DNA of 64,000 nucleotides from Allostella vacuolata (lineage in GTDB: Bacteria; Pseudomonadota; Alphaproteobacteria; ATCC43930; Allostellaceae). The DNA lies in assembly GCA_006739055.1 (NCBI GenBank), contig AP019702.1:682501-746500 (forward strand), read 5' to 3'. A program made the translations under genes and the position numbers. A model generated the notes under the pieces. The model was not told where the DNA came from and searched no databases. It worked only from the letters and a program-made list of their open reading frames with translations. This document shows, piece after piece, positions 39,467-46,264 of this stretch; the first letter of the stretch is position 1; each line of letters begins with the position of its first letter.

Positions 39467-40513
39467 AACGGCCGGGATCACGGGGTTAGCGGGCGGCTCG
39501 GCCGATGGCGCCAGCCCATAGCAATGCTGGTTACCATAGGGGCATACGTCGGCCTCGCCATCGGCGCGCCGCAAGCAATCGCGCGTGAACATGAACCGCT
39601 GTTCGACGGTGTTGCGGGTTCCGAATATGTCGCGGTAGCGCAAGTCGACATGGATATAGAAGGCCATGTTGCCGGCTCTAAGTTGCCGCTCCTCGTCCAA
39701 GTCGATCCGCGGCAGTCGCGGCCCGCCGACCCCGTGCAGGGCGCCGTCCTTGATTTCGACCTCTTGCGAGGGCCCCAGGCTGATACTCGTTTCGCGTCCG
39801 GGCGCGCGGATGATCACATCGCCGTAGTGCGGGGGATGCGGCCGGAAGTAGATGTGACACATAACAGTGATGCTTTGCGCCGGGGTGCTTCCAGCATTTC
39901 GGAACGTGAGCATCGCATATGGTTCAGTCCCAGCAGTGAAATCGACAAGGCGCGCCTTGGTGCACGAGACGTAGGCGCGGAGCTGGCGTTCAGCAGTGTC
40001 CCTTGCGATCGAAACGGCATCGATGGCAGCAGCGGCCGCGCGTTCGCTAGCCTCGGCAGAGACACCAGCCTTCTCTACGGAATCCCGAGTGAGCCGCAGC
40101 GTGCGGAACAAGGCAAACAGGCCGACGCCTCCAATGATTACCTGGAAGGCGGTGAACACGGCCATCCATATGGCCGCACAACCCATGACCTGCTGGGCGA
40201 CAAGGTCCGCTATTTGCCGCCGTTCCTCGCGGCCTTTTGCCTGGCGGGCTTCGTCGGGTGCCTCTACGTCGCCGGATATCATGGCCTGGGAATGGCCTGG
40301 GACGACCGCGGCACTACCGAGCGGAGGCTGTTCGGCTACGGCCTCCTCTGGTGCGGACTTAGCTGGGCGGCCTTCTTTCTGCTGTTCGGGCTCGGGAACA
40401 TGCAGTTGGCAATGTTTGGCCTCCAGGCCGCGCAGCCATGAGTCTGCCCAGACAACAGCGGGTGCGGCGACCAAGGCCACCAGCCCGAGAGCTATCCACC
40501 ATCGTCGCGTCAT
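39449..40513 (-). CDS. Transposon passenger: uncharacterised membrane protein, 354 aa
   Basis: I do not recognise a named family. An N-terminal membrane helix (WWIALGLVALVAAPAVVWA, residues 4-22) is followed by an acidic, proline-rich linker, a second helix near 110-135 (IWMAVFTAFQVIIGGVGLFA), a coiled-coil-like stretch (KAGVSAEASERAAAAAIDAV), and a C-terminal beta-rich domain beginning RQLRAYVSCTKARL with LTFRNAGSTPAQSI. The latter pattern occurs in many small bacterial membrane proteins of unknown role. The start at 40513 was chosen because the upstream residues look non-coding. The last residues and the stop are supplied by the terminal repeat. Confidence 0.7.
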   Translation of the reverse strand: MTRRWWIALGLVALVAAPAVVWADSWLRGLEAKHCQLHVPEPEQQKEGRPAKSAPEEAVAEQPPLGSAAVVPGHSQAMISGDVEAPDEARQAKGREERRQIADLVAQQVMGCAAIWMAVFTAFQVIIGGVGLFALFRTLRLTRDSVEKAGVSAEASERAAAAAIDAVSIARDTAERQLRAYVSCTKARLVDFTAGTEPYAMLTFRNAGSTPAQSITVMCHIYFRPHPPHYGDVIIRAPGRETSISLGPSQEVEIKDGALHGVGGPRLPRIDLDEERQLRAGNMAFYIHVDLRYRDIFGTRNTVEQRFMFTRDCLRRADGEADVCPYGNQHCYGLAPSAEPPANPVIPAVGVFAP

Positions 40514-40580
40514 CCCGCGACGGTAGCAGCCACGCAACCGGCGCGCGACTCCCGCGAGGAGTCGTGGCTATGATCGGGGG

Positions 40581-41396
40581 ATGGGATGGTTCAAGCGGTT
40601 GCCGGTCGTCGACTGGCTCGTCACGCGCCTGGAGATGTGGAACTCGCTCGAAGTCCAATATCCCCAGCTTCAGCGATGGCGCGAATTGGTGACCACAGCG
40701 CTAATCAGCGGATGGTCCTGGCTTGACGGCCTGTCGCTGCCCGTCGCGCTCGTCATCGGGCTTGTGGCGGCCGCGGCGGTTCGCACCCTTCTGTTTTTCC
40801 GCCGACAGGCGGCGACCGTTGCGTCTCCCTCAGCGCCCCCTGCGGCTGCCGGCACACCGGACGTCCTGGATCAGATTGAGCGCGCGATGTCGGCCAACGC
40901 TTCGTTACGTCAAGATATGACGAACGACGCCATCAATAAGCAGGCGAAGATAACCAATTTTGGGCGAGCTATGCTCATCATGCAGGAGGCAGTTATCGAT
41001 CTTGCAATTATCCGCACGATAGATGCGCTTCTATCTATCGCTCCCCATAGCGATAGCGAGCATGATGGAAATGTTCCTATAGCCGACCTGCGGTCAAAAG
41101 CCATCGAGTGTGATAAATTTGTCCGGATCTGCTTTTCTCGCCTAAGTAATTGCGCTGCTATGCCTGAGATAAAATCGAGCATTAACTTTCATCAGGCCGC
41201 GGCTGAGGCAAGCGTTAGAAATCTGGCAGCAGGCGGAGCACTGTCGTCCGACGTCATTTTTGCTCTAAATGACTACAGAAAGGCGCGATCAGCAGCTAAT
41301 ACCATGGTCTCCAGCATCACGGAGATTCGGTACGAGAAAATATCTAGGCTGCCGGAACGGCATTCCAAACTAAAAGACTTTGCGGATATTATCTAA
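40581..41396 (+). CDS. Transposon passenger: uncharacterised membrane-anchored protein, 271 aa
   Basis: No family recognised. One clear membrane helix (PVALVIGLVAAAAVRTLLFF, about residues 54-73) is followed by a linker and a soluble helical domain of ~180 residues (SLRQDMTNDAINKQAKITNF, then LIMQEAVIDLAIIRTIDALL). The 3' half is much richer in A/T than its neighbours, with codons such as ATA, TTA and AAA that are rare elsewhere in the window, a sign of foreign origin. The gene ends tail-to-tail with the DUF6471 gene, sharing 4 bases. Confidence 0.7.
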   Translation: MGWFKRLPVVDWLVTRLEMWNSLEVQYPQLQRWRELVTTALISGWSWLDGLSLPVALVIGLVAAAAVRTLLFFRRQAATVASPSAPPAAAGTPDVLDQIERAMSANASLRQDMTNDAINKQAKITNFGRAMLIMQEAVIDLAIIRTIDALLSIAPHSDSEHDGNVPIADLRSKAIECDKFVRICFSRLSNCAAMPEIKSSINFHQAAAEASVRNLAAGGALSSDVIFALNDYRKARSAANTMVSSITEIRYEKISRLPERHSKLKDFADII

Positions 41397-41620
41397 TCCC
41401 CGTCAAATCTGACGACTTGGGCGCCGATCGCCACAAGACACTGCACGAAGAACACTGCCGAGAAGCCGCCCCGGCTGATCTTGTTTGCGATGTTCCGCTC
41501 GGACTCCTGGACGCCGAGCGCGGCCAACTTCTCGGCCAACTCGCGATACCCCATGTTCCGGCGCTTCAGCTCCGCCTTCAGGATGCCCTTCACGCGGGCG
41601 CCCCACTCGTCGTCGGCCAT
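41393..41620 (-). CDS. Transposon passenger: DUF6471-domain protein, 75 aa
   Basis: A small helical protein matching the DUF6471 pattern: EWGARVKGILKAELKRRNMG, then YRELAEKLAALGVQESERNI, then NKISRGGFSAVFFVQCLVAI. The middle is helix-turn-helix-like, so DNA binding is plausible. Genes of this family often lie beside IS1595 transposases. The ATG at 41620 was chosen because GGGGA is correctly spaced; longer in-frame starts up to 41677 run into the repeat region. It is divergent from the transposase with a repeat-containing 111-bp gap, so it may regulate transposition. Confidence 0.78.
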   Translation of the reverse strand: MADDEWGARVKGILKAELKRRNMGYRELAEKLAALGVQESERNIANKISRGGFSAVFFVQCLVAIGAQVVRFDGD

Positions 41621-41646
41621 GATGATCCCCGTTTCTGCGGTGAAGG

Positions 41647-41707
41647 TCATCATATTCGATGTAAATGCCACTGACAACGAGGCCGATAATCATCATATTC
41701 GATGTAA
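41647..41707. repeat. Two 18-bp direct repeats between DUF6471 and transposase genes
   Basis: TCATCATATTCGATGTAA occurs at 41647-41664 and again at 41690-41707, 43 bp apart (about four helical turns). A weaker third copy may follow (ACATCGTATTT, 41710-41720). The AT-rich block lies in the divergent promoter region and looks like a pair of binding sites, perhaps for the DUF6471 protein. Confidence 0.8.
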
Positions 41708-41731
41708 CAACATCGTATTTGGTGATTACCA

Positions 41732-42694
41732 ATGCCCCAGCACTTCCTCCTCTCTGCCAAGGCCCGGACGCTCAGCGTCACGAAGGTCGCGCGGATGAGC
41801 CACGAGGAAGCCGCCCAGACCTTCCGGGCGCTGCGCTGGGCCAACAATGACGGCAACCCGGTGTGCCCGTCCTGCGGCTGCACGACCTGCTACGAGTACG
41901 CGACGCGGCCGATCTTCAAGTGCAAGGGCTGCGGCAAGCAGTTCTCCGTGACCTCGGGCACGCTGTTCGCCTCGCGCAAGCTGCCGATCCGGGATTACCT
42001 GCTCGCCATCGCGATCTTCGTGAACGCGGTCAAGGGTATCTCCGCCCTCCAGCTAGGCCGGGATCTCGACGTCTCCTACAAGTCGGCGTTTGTCCTGGCG
42101 CACAAGCTGCGCGAGGCGATGATGGCCGAGCAGGACGAGCTGATGCTGTCTGGGGTTGTGGAGGTCGATGGCGCCTACTTCGGCGGCACCGTCCGCCAGG
42201 AGAACCGGAAGGCCGATCGCAAGGACCGCCGGCTGCTGGTGAACCAGACCGGCAAGCGCCGCGTCGTCGTCGTGATGCGCGAGCGCGGCGGCCGGACCAT
42301 CACTGGCGTCTACCGCCACGAGGGCCAGGCCGTCCCGACGATCCTGGACCGCGTCGCCCGTGGCTCGACCATCATGGCCGACGAGGCGTCGTCCTGGGAT
42401 GACCTCCACGCCGTCTATGCGGCGAAGCGGATCAACCACTCGGTCGCGTTCTCCGATGATGGCGCCTGCACCAATCAGGCGGAAAGCTACTTCTCCCGGC
42501 TGCGCCGCGCCGAGTGGGGCCAGCACCACCACCTCAGCAGCCAGTATCTGGCCTGCTATGCCGGCGAAATGGCGTGGCGCGAAGACTACAGCCGTCGCTC
42601 GAACGGCGAGCAGTTCACGATGATCGCCGCCGGGGCGCTCAATCGGCCGGTGTCGCGGGTTTGGGCGGGGTACTGGCAGCGGGCGGTGCGGTGA
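41732..42694 (+). CDS. IS1595-family transposase, 320 aa
   Basis: An N-terminal zinc ribbon (CPSCGCTTCYEY and FKCKGCGKQF, about residues 45-73) precedes the DDE catalytic domain. Catalytic candidates are the Asp in VVEVDGAYFGG, the Asp in IMADEASSWDDL and the Glu in TNQAESYFSRLRR, matching the IS1595 arrangement. Length is usual for the family and the frame is intact. It recognises the 23-bp ends at 39444-39466 and 44057-44079. It ends immediately next to the convergent small membrane protein gene. Confidence 0.95.
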   Translation: MPQHFLLSAKARTLSVTKVARMSHEEAAQTFRALRWANNDGNPVCPSCGCTTCYEYATRPIFKCKGCGKQFSVTSGTLFASRKLPIRDYLLAIAIFVNAVKGISALQLGRDLDVSYKSAFVLAHKLREAMMAEQDELMLSGVVEVDGAYFGGTVRQENRKADRKDRRLLVNQTGKRRVVVVMRERGGRTITGVYRHEGQAVPTILDRVARGSTIMADEASSWDDLHAVYAAKRINHSVAFSDDGACTNQAESYFSRLRRAEWGQHHHLSSQYLACYAGEMAWREDYSRRSNGEQFTMIAAGALNRPVSRVWAGYWQRAVR

Positions 42695-43036
42695 CTATTT
42701 GGACCGCCGCCTCCTCGAGAAGACGAGGGCTACTGCGGAACTAAAGGCGGCAACCAAGACCGTCCATGCGGGCCTTTTCCACTCCGGGTCGCTCAATAGC
42801 ATCATAAGTACCAAACCAAAGAACCCACCGACGACCACGACTATCGCCGCGACATTTTGCATCTCTTCTATGGTCCCGAAACGCCCAAGCAAGGTCGGCA
42901 CTTCTTGGGCGGCGACCAGACCGTCCTTCCGTGCCGCGTCCTTCTCTTGATCAGATATTCGTTTGTCGTCGGGAGTCGGCGCCTGCGCGCCGGCCTTCGT
43001 CTTCCCAATGACAGACGGGTCCTTACGAGGTGCCAT
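42695..43036 (-). CDS. Transposon passenger: small two-helix membrane protein, candidate toxin, 113 aa
   Basis: An N-terminal soluble, charged segment (residues 1-60) is followed by two membrane helices, VAAIVVVVGGFFGLVLMMLL and WTVLVAAFSSAVALVF, with a basic tail RRRRSK. No family is recognised. Its start lies 14 bases inside the end of the SocA-domain gene, so the two are translationally coupled. SocA/Panacea proteins are known antitoxins for varied partners, including membrane-active ones, so this protein is a reasonable toxin candidate. That is inference from context only. Confidence 0.65.
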   Translation of the reverse strand: MAPRKDPSVIGKTKAGAQAPTPDDKRISDQEKDAARKDGLVAAQEVPTLLGRFGTIEEMQNVAAIVVVVGGFFGLVLMMLLSDPEWKRPAWTVLVAAFSSAVALVFSRRRRSK

Positions 43037-43541
43037 TGCCGTCGTTTACACCGCGAGCACGTTCCGCCTCGCCATCGAACCACGCCAACATATCTAGCGT
43101 CGCTATCCGGGCGTTTTCCTCGTCTCTACTGGCGCGCCGCGCCTTATCCCATGGCGCGCCCCTCTCGTGCGTCAGCCGCACCAACTGCGGGCCGGACATA
43201 CCGCCGTAGGCGCCCCAAACGTTCTTAATGACTTCCTTGAGATAGTCATCAAATTGGTACGAGGCGGGTACAACGTCCCCACGCTCTTCGTCGAATGTAA
43301 CCAGCGGCTTCTTTATTGGACGGTCGCCGTAGTGCTTCAGCGCGTGATAAATTTCAGGGACAACAGGGCCATACTGCCACGCCTCGATCGACTCGCGGAA
43401 CAGCTTTTCTCCGGTCAAACCGAGGCACCAACCTTGCGCCAGGTAGAGAAGCTTCTGCATCTGCAGTGGGTCTATGCCCTGCCCGGCCTCACTGGCTAGG
43501 CGCAAGAACTCATTAGCTACAGCCTTAGCGTGGGCGACCAT
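43023..43541 (-). CDS. Transposon passenger: SocA/Panacea (DUF4065) domain protein, 172 aa
   Basis: The N-terminal ~110 residues fit the SocA/Panacea domain: DPLQMQKLLYLAQGWCLGL (about residues 24-42) and EAWQYGPVVPEIYHAL (about 53-68) are the family hallmarks. The domain serves as antitoxin in many toxin-antitoxin systems and as the ClpXP adaptor SocA in Caulobacter. ATG at 43541 with AGGAGG seven bases upstream. Upstream gene of an overlapping pair with the small membrane protein, the usual antitoxin-first order. Confidence 0.85.
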   Translation of the reverse strand: MVAHAKAVANEFLRLASEAGQGIDPLQMQKLLYLAQGWCLGLTGEKLFRESIEAWQYGPVVPEIYHALKHYGDRPIKKPLVTFDEERGDVVPASYQFDDYLKEVIKNVWGAYGGMSGPQLVRLTHERGAPWDKARRASRDEENARIATLDMLAWFDGEAERARGVNDGNGTS

Positions 43542-43624
43542 GACCCGCCCTCCTGTTGGCGACCAACCGAATCATATACACTAACTGTGAATGTTCTGCA
43601 AACGTTCCCTTGTGGTTGGTAGTC

Positions 43625-44011
43625 CTATCCCGCCAGCCGCTTGCGCACCATCCGCATGATCCGCCCCACGCTCTTGCGGACGAGATAGATGGCCACCCGG
43701 TCGGTCGAGCCAACGCCGCGCTGCTCCATGACGATCCGCGCAACGACAATCGGCGCTGCGCCAGGGTTGAGGCGCATCGCCTCCATGACAAGCCGGGACA
43801 GCTCGCCCCGCTGGAAGTAGCGGGCATCGGGCCGGCCCAGCACTGGTTCCGTGCCGGGTGCATCCCGCTCGCGATCGAACAGACCGACTACCGCGTCCAG
43901 GTGGATGAGGCTGGCGCGCAGGAACTCCAGCCGCGTCTCCGCCTCGTCGATCGCCCGCGCGATCTCGTTCCGCTTCCGGTCCAGCGCGCTCAGCGCAAAG
44001 GTATCTCCCAT
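43625..44011 (-). CDS. Transposon passenger: uncharacterised coiled-coil protein, 128 aa
   Basis: Residues 8-48 form a predicted coiled coil (LDRKRNEIARAIDEAETRLE, then FLRASLIHLDAVVGLFD). The region from about 68, GELSRLVMEAMRLNPGAAPI, through VGRIMRMVRKRL resembles a winged-helix-like module. Similar proteins, usually longer at the C-terminus, occur next to transposases in alphaproteobacteria; their role is unknown to me. It is the outermost gene at the right end; 84 bases separate it from the SocA-domain gene. Confidence 0.65.
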   Translation of the reverse strand: MGDTFALSALDRKRNEIARAIDEAETRLEFLRASLIHLDAVVGLFDRERDAPGTEPVLGRPDARYFQRGELSRLVMEAMRLNPGAAPIVVARIVMEQRGVGSTDRVAIYLVRKSVGRIMRMVRKRLAG

Positions 44012-44056
44012 GCCCGGAGTCTAGCTAACTCCCTGGCGCAGAACGATATGGGGGAA

Positions 44057-44079
44057 GGTGTGTTTGCTCCATAAGGCCG
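44057..44079 (-). repeat. Right terminal inverted repeat of the IS1595-family element
   Basis: Exact inverted copy of 39444-39466. It is followed by the second target repeat CGTCCCTC (44080-44087). Confidence 0.95.
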
Positions 44080-44176
44080 CGTCCCTCGACTTCGCTCGGG
44101 ATGAGGGGCCTCTCCATTTGCAGACGCGCTGGTGGCAGAAAGAAAATACCTCACCCCGAGCCTGGTCGAGGGGCGC
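44079..44176. repeat. REP-like inverted pair flanking the transposon insertion
   Basis: GTCCCTCGACTTCGCTCGGG (from 44081) and its imperfect inverse CCCCGAGCCTGGTCGAGGGG (about 44153-44172) face each other around a ~45-bp spacer. This CCTCGA...CTCGGGATGAGG arrangement is like dispersed REP-type repeats of alphaproteobacteria. The transposon target sequence CGTCCCTC is part of the left arm. Confidence 0.65.
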
Positions 44177-44426
44177 TTTTGCCGATGTCCCGGCCTCGAC
44201 CTAGCCCAGCGCCACCAGCGCCCCGCGCAGGGCATCGGGGTCGGCCGGCGCGATCCCGTGCTCGGGATGAGGGGGCCTCTCCATTTGCAGACGCGCTGGT
44301 GGCAGAAGGAAAATACCTCACCCCGAGCCTGGTCGAGGGGCGCTTTTGCCGATGTCCCGGCTCCGACCTAGCCCAGCGCCACCAGCGCCGCGCGCAGGGC
44401 GTCGGGGTCGGCCGGGGCGATCCCGC
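44094..44426. repeat. 166-bp tandem duplication including the marR 3' end
   Basis: Copy A (44094-44259) and copy B (44260-44426) are about 95% identical, with a handful of substitutions and one extra G in B. Copy B contains the true 3' end of marR; copy A carries a non-functional duplicate of its last ~18 codons plus stop (from 44201 on). Each copy also has part of the REP-like pair. No other coding sequence is visible between 44080 and 44367. Confidence 0.9.
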
Positions 44427-44814
44427 GCTCGACCTCGGCATGGGTCGCCCGCCAGATCGGCAGGGCCCGGGCCAGGAGGGCGCGGCCGTCGTCGGTCAGC
44501 GTCATGCGGCGGCTGCGCCGGTCGGTCTCGTCGACGGACAGCGCCACCAGGCCGCGGCGCTCCAGCGGCTTCAGGTTGGCGGTCAAGGTCGTGCGGTCCA
44601 TCGCCAGCAGGCGGGAGATCCGGGCCATCGTCCCCGGCTCCGGCCGGTTCAGGGCCATCAGCAGCGAGAACTGCCCGTGCGTCAGCCCGACCGGCCGGAA
44701 CGCCTCGTCGAAGCGCCGGGCGAGCGCGCGGGCCGCGCGCTGCACATGCAGGCACAGGCAGGCGTCGCGCACCTCCAGGGCGACCGAGTGGGACAGGGCA
44801 TCGGAGTTTGACAT
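44368..44814 (-). CDS. MarR-family regulator, 148 aa
   Basis: A winged-helix regulator: helix 1 region CLCLHVQRAARALARRFDEA, recognition region ISRLLAMDRTTLTANLKPLE (about residues 66-85), and wing with DETDRRSRRMTLTDDGRAL. Its final ~20 codons lie in the tandem-duplicated segment. The start is 6 bases from a 24-bp perfect palindrome shared with the divergent MoaD-like gene, so it most likely represses itself and that operon. The inducer is unknown. Confidence 0.92.
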   Translation of the reverse strand: MSNSDALSHSVALEVRDACLCLHVQRAARALARRFDEAFRPVGLTHGQFSLLMALNRPEPGTMARISRLLAMDRTTLTANLKPLERRGLVALSVDETDRRSRRMTLTDDGRALLARALPIWRATHAEVERGIAPADPDALRAALVALG

Positions 44815-44819
44815 GGCCC

Positions 44820-44843
44820 ATTTACGTTGATATCAACGTAAAT
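44820..44843. promoter_or_regulatory. MarR operator: 24-bp perfect palindrome
   Basis: The half-site ATTTACGTTGAT is followed directly by its exact reverse complement. It fills most of the 46-bp gap between marR (start 44814) and the MoaD-like gene (start 44861), and by position and length it fits a MarR dimer site. Confidence 0.85.
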
Positions 44844-44860
44844 AGCAACAGGACAGCCGC

Positions 44861-45130
44861 ATGCCGACCGTATCCTTCACCCGCGCGCTCGAACGCTTCC
44901 TGGCCGCCCCGACGGTGGCGGTCGAGGGGGCGACGCTGGGTGCCGCGCTGGACGCGGTCTTCGCCGAGCGGCCGGCCCTGCGCGGCTATGTCCTGGATGA
45001 CCAGGGCGCGCTGCGCCGTCACGTCGCCGTCTTCGTGAACGGCCAGCTGGTGCGGGACCGCGACCGCCTGACCGACCCGGTCGCGGCCGACGACGAGATC
45101 CATGTCTTTCAGGCCCTGTCAGGTGGCTGA
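44861..45130 (+). CDS. MoaD/ThiS-like ubiquitin-fold sulfur-carrier protein, 89 aa
   Basis: A small beta-grasp protein: TLGAALDAVFAERPALRGYV (about residues 25-44), VAVFVNGQLVRD, and the C-terminal VFQALSGG ending in Gly-Gly, the group that is adenylated and thiocarboxylated in sulfur carriers. No activating E1-like or MoCo gene is adjacent. The next gene encodes a BNR-repeat protein; such MoaD-BNR pairs recur in bacteria but their job is not known. Under likely MarR control. Confidence 0.88.
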   Translation: MPTVSFTRALERFLAAPTVAVEGATLGAALDAVFAERPALRGYVLDDQGALRRHVAVFVNGQLVRDRDRLTDPVAADDEIHVFQALSGG

Positions 45131-45155
45131 CGGCGGGTGGCGGATGGAGGAACCC

Positions 45156-46244
45156 ATGAGCGATCGCCTGCATGTCGGGACCCGCAAGGGCCTGTTCGAG
45201 CTGGAGCGGGGGCCCGGCGGCTGGGACATCGTCTCGACCCATTTCCTGGGCGACCCGGTGTCGGCGGTGCTGCAATCGGCCGACGGCGCGCTGCTGGCCG
45301 CGCTCGACCTCGGCCATTTCGGGGCCAAGCTGTGGCGGCGGTCGCCCGCGGGCGAATGGCGGGAGCTGGCCGCGCCGGCCTTCCCGCCCAAGCCCGAGGA
45401 CGCGGCCGACGATCCCCATCCCTGGTCGCTCGGCCGCATCTGGGCCCTGCAGCCGGGCGGGGTGCCGGGCCGCATCTGGGCCGGGACCATGCCGGGCGGC
45501 CTGTTCCGCTCCGACGACGACGGCGAGACCTGGCAGCTCAACGAGCCCCTGTGGCGGATGCCCGACCGGCGCCGTTGGATGGGGGTCGCGGGCGGCGAGC
45601 AGCCGGGCATCAGCGCCGTGCTGGTCGACCCGCGCAACCCGGCCGACATCCGGCTCGGCGTGTCGACCGCCGGCATCTGGGCCACCACCGACACCGGGGC
45701 GACCTGGAGCCTGATCAACCAGGGCATGTACAACGAGTACATGCCGCCCGGGCAGGAGGGCGACCCGATCTCCCAGGACATCCACCAGATCGCCCATTGC
45801 GCCGCCCGGCCCGAGGTCATGTGGTGCCAGCACCACAACGGCGTCTTCCGCTCCGAGGATGCCGGCGCCAACTGGCGCGAGCTGGCGGCGATCCGCCCGT
45901 CCAAGTTCGGCTTCGCCGTCGCAGCCCACCCGCACGACCCGGACACCGCCTGGTTCGTGCCCTCGGCCAAGGACGAGCGGCGCTTCCCGGTCGACGGCCA
46001 GGTGGTGGTCGCCCGCACCCGGGATGGCGGCCGCAGCTTCGAGATCCTGCGCCAGGGCCTGCCGCAGCGCCACGCCTACGACCTGGTGTGGCGCCATGGC
46101 CTGTCGGTCGACCCGGACGGCCGGCGGCTCGCCTTCGGCTCCACCTCGGGCGGCCTGTGGGTCTCCGAGGATGGCGGCGAATCCTGGGCCGCCCCGGATG
46201 CCCGCCTGCCGCCGGTCGCCTGCGTGCGCTTCGCCGGGGCGTAG
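45156..46244 (+). CDS. BNR/sialidase-like beta-propeller protein, 362 aa
   Basis: A repeat protein of the exo-alpha-sialidase/WD40-like glycosyl hydrolase superfamily. Asp-box-type repeats are visible: SDDDGETWQL, TDTGATWSL, SEDAGANWREL, TRDGGRSFEI and SEDGGESWAA, spaced as blades of a propeller. No signal peptide is seen. Sialidase activity is not implied, because the catalytic Arg triad cannot be assigned. ATG at 45156 follows GGAGGAA. It starts 25 bases after the MoaD-like gene. Confidence 0.85.
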   Translation: MSDRLHVGTRKGLFELERGPGGWDIVSTHFLGDPVSAVLQSADGALLAALDLGHFGAKLWRRSPAGEWRELAAPAFPPKPEDAADDPHPWSLGRIWALQPGGVPGRIWAGTMPGGLFRSDDDGETWQLNEPLWRMPDRRRWMGVAGGEQPGISAVLVDPRNPADIRLGVSTAGIWATTDTGATWSLINQGMYNEYMPPGQEGDPISQDIHQIAHCAARPEVMWCQHHNGVFRSEDAGANWRELAAIRPSKFGFAVAAHPHDPDTAWFVPSAKDERRFPVDGQVVVARTRDGGRSFEILRQGLPQRHAYDLVWRHGLSVDPDGRRLAFGSTSGGLWVSEDGGESWAAPDARLPPVACVRFAGA

Positions 46245-46264
46245 GGACGGGGAGCCGGACCGAC

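Larger units (their letters stand above)
39444..44079. mobile_element. IS1595-family transposon with passenger genes, 4,636 bp
   Basis: The element is bounded by 23-bp perfect terminal inverted repeats (39444-39466 and 44057-44079) and by an 8-bp direct repeat CGTCCCTC (39436-39443 and 44080-44087), the target duplication size known for IS1595. Inside is an intact IS1595-type DDE transposase (41732-42694) plus six other genes. Several IS1595 subgroups are known to carry passengers, and this fits one of the larger types. The insertion lies in a REP-like sequence in the gap between pirin and marR. Perfect ends and target repeats suggest a recent insertion and possible mobility. Confidence 0.93.

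Noticed and set aside
43556-44074. A plus-strand frame at the right end of the transposon ending in VFAP
   Set aside because: It overlaps the better-supported coiled-coil gene on the minus strand and has no protein-like features; its ending is dictated by the terminal repeat.
44094-44426. Repeats resembling a short CRISPR array
   Set aside because: Only two long units with no spacers; it is a simple tandem duplication.
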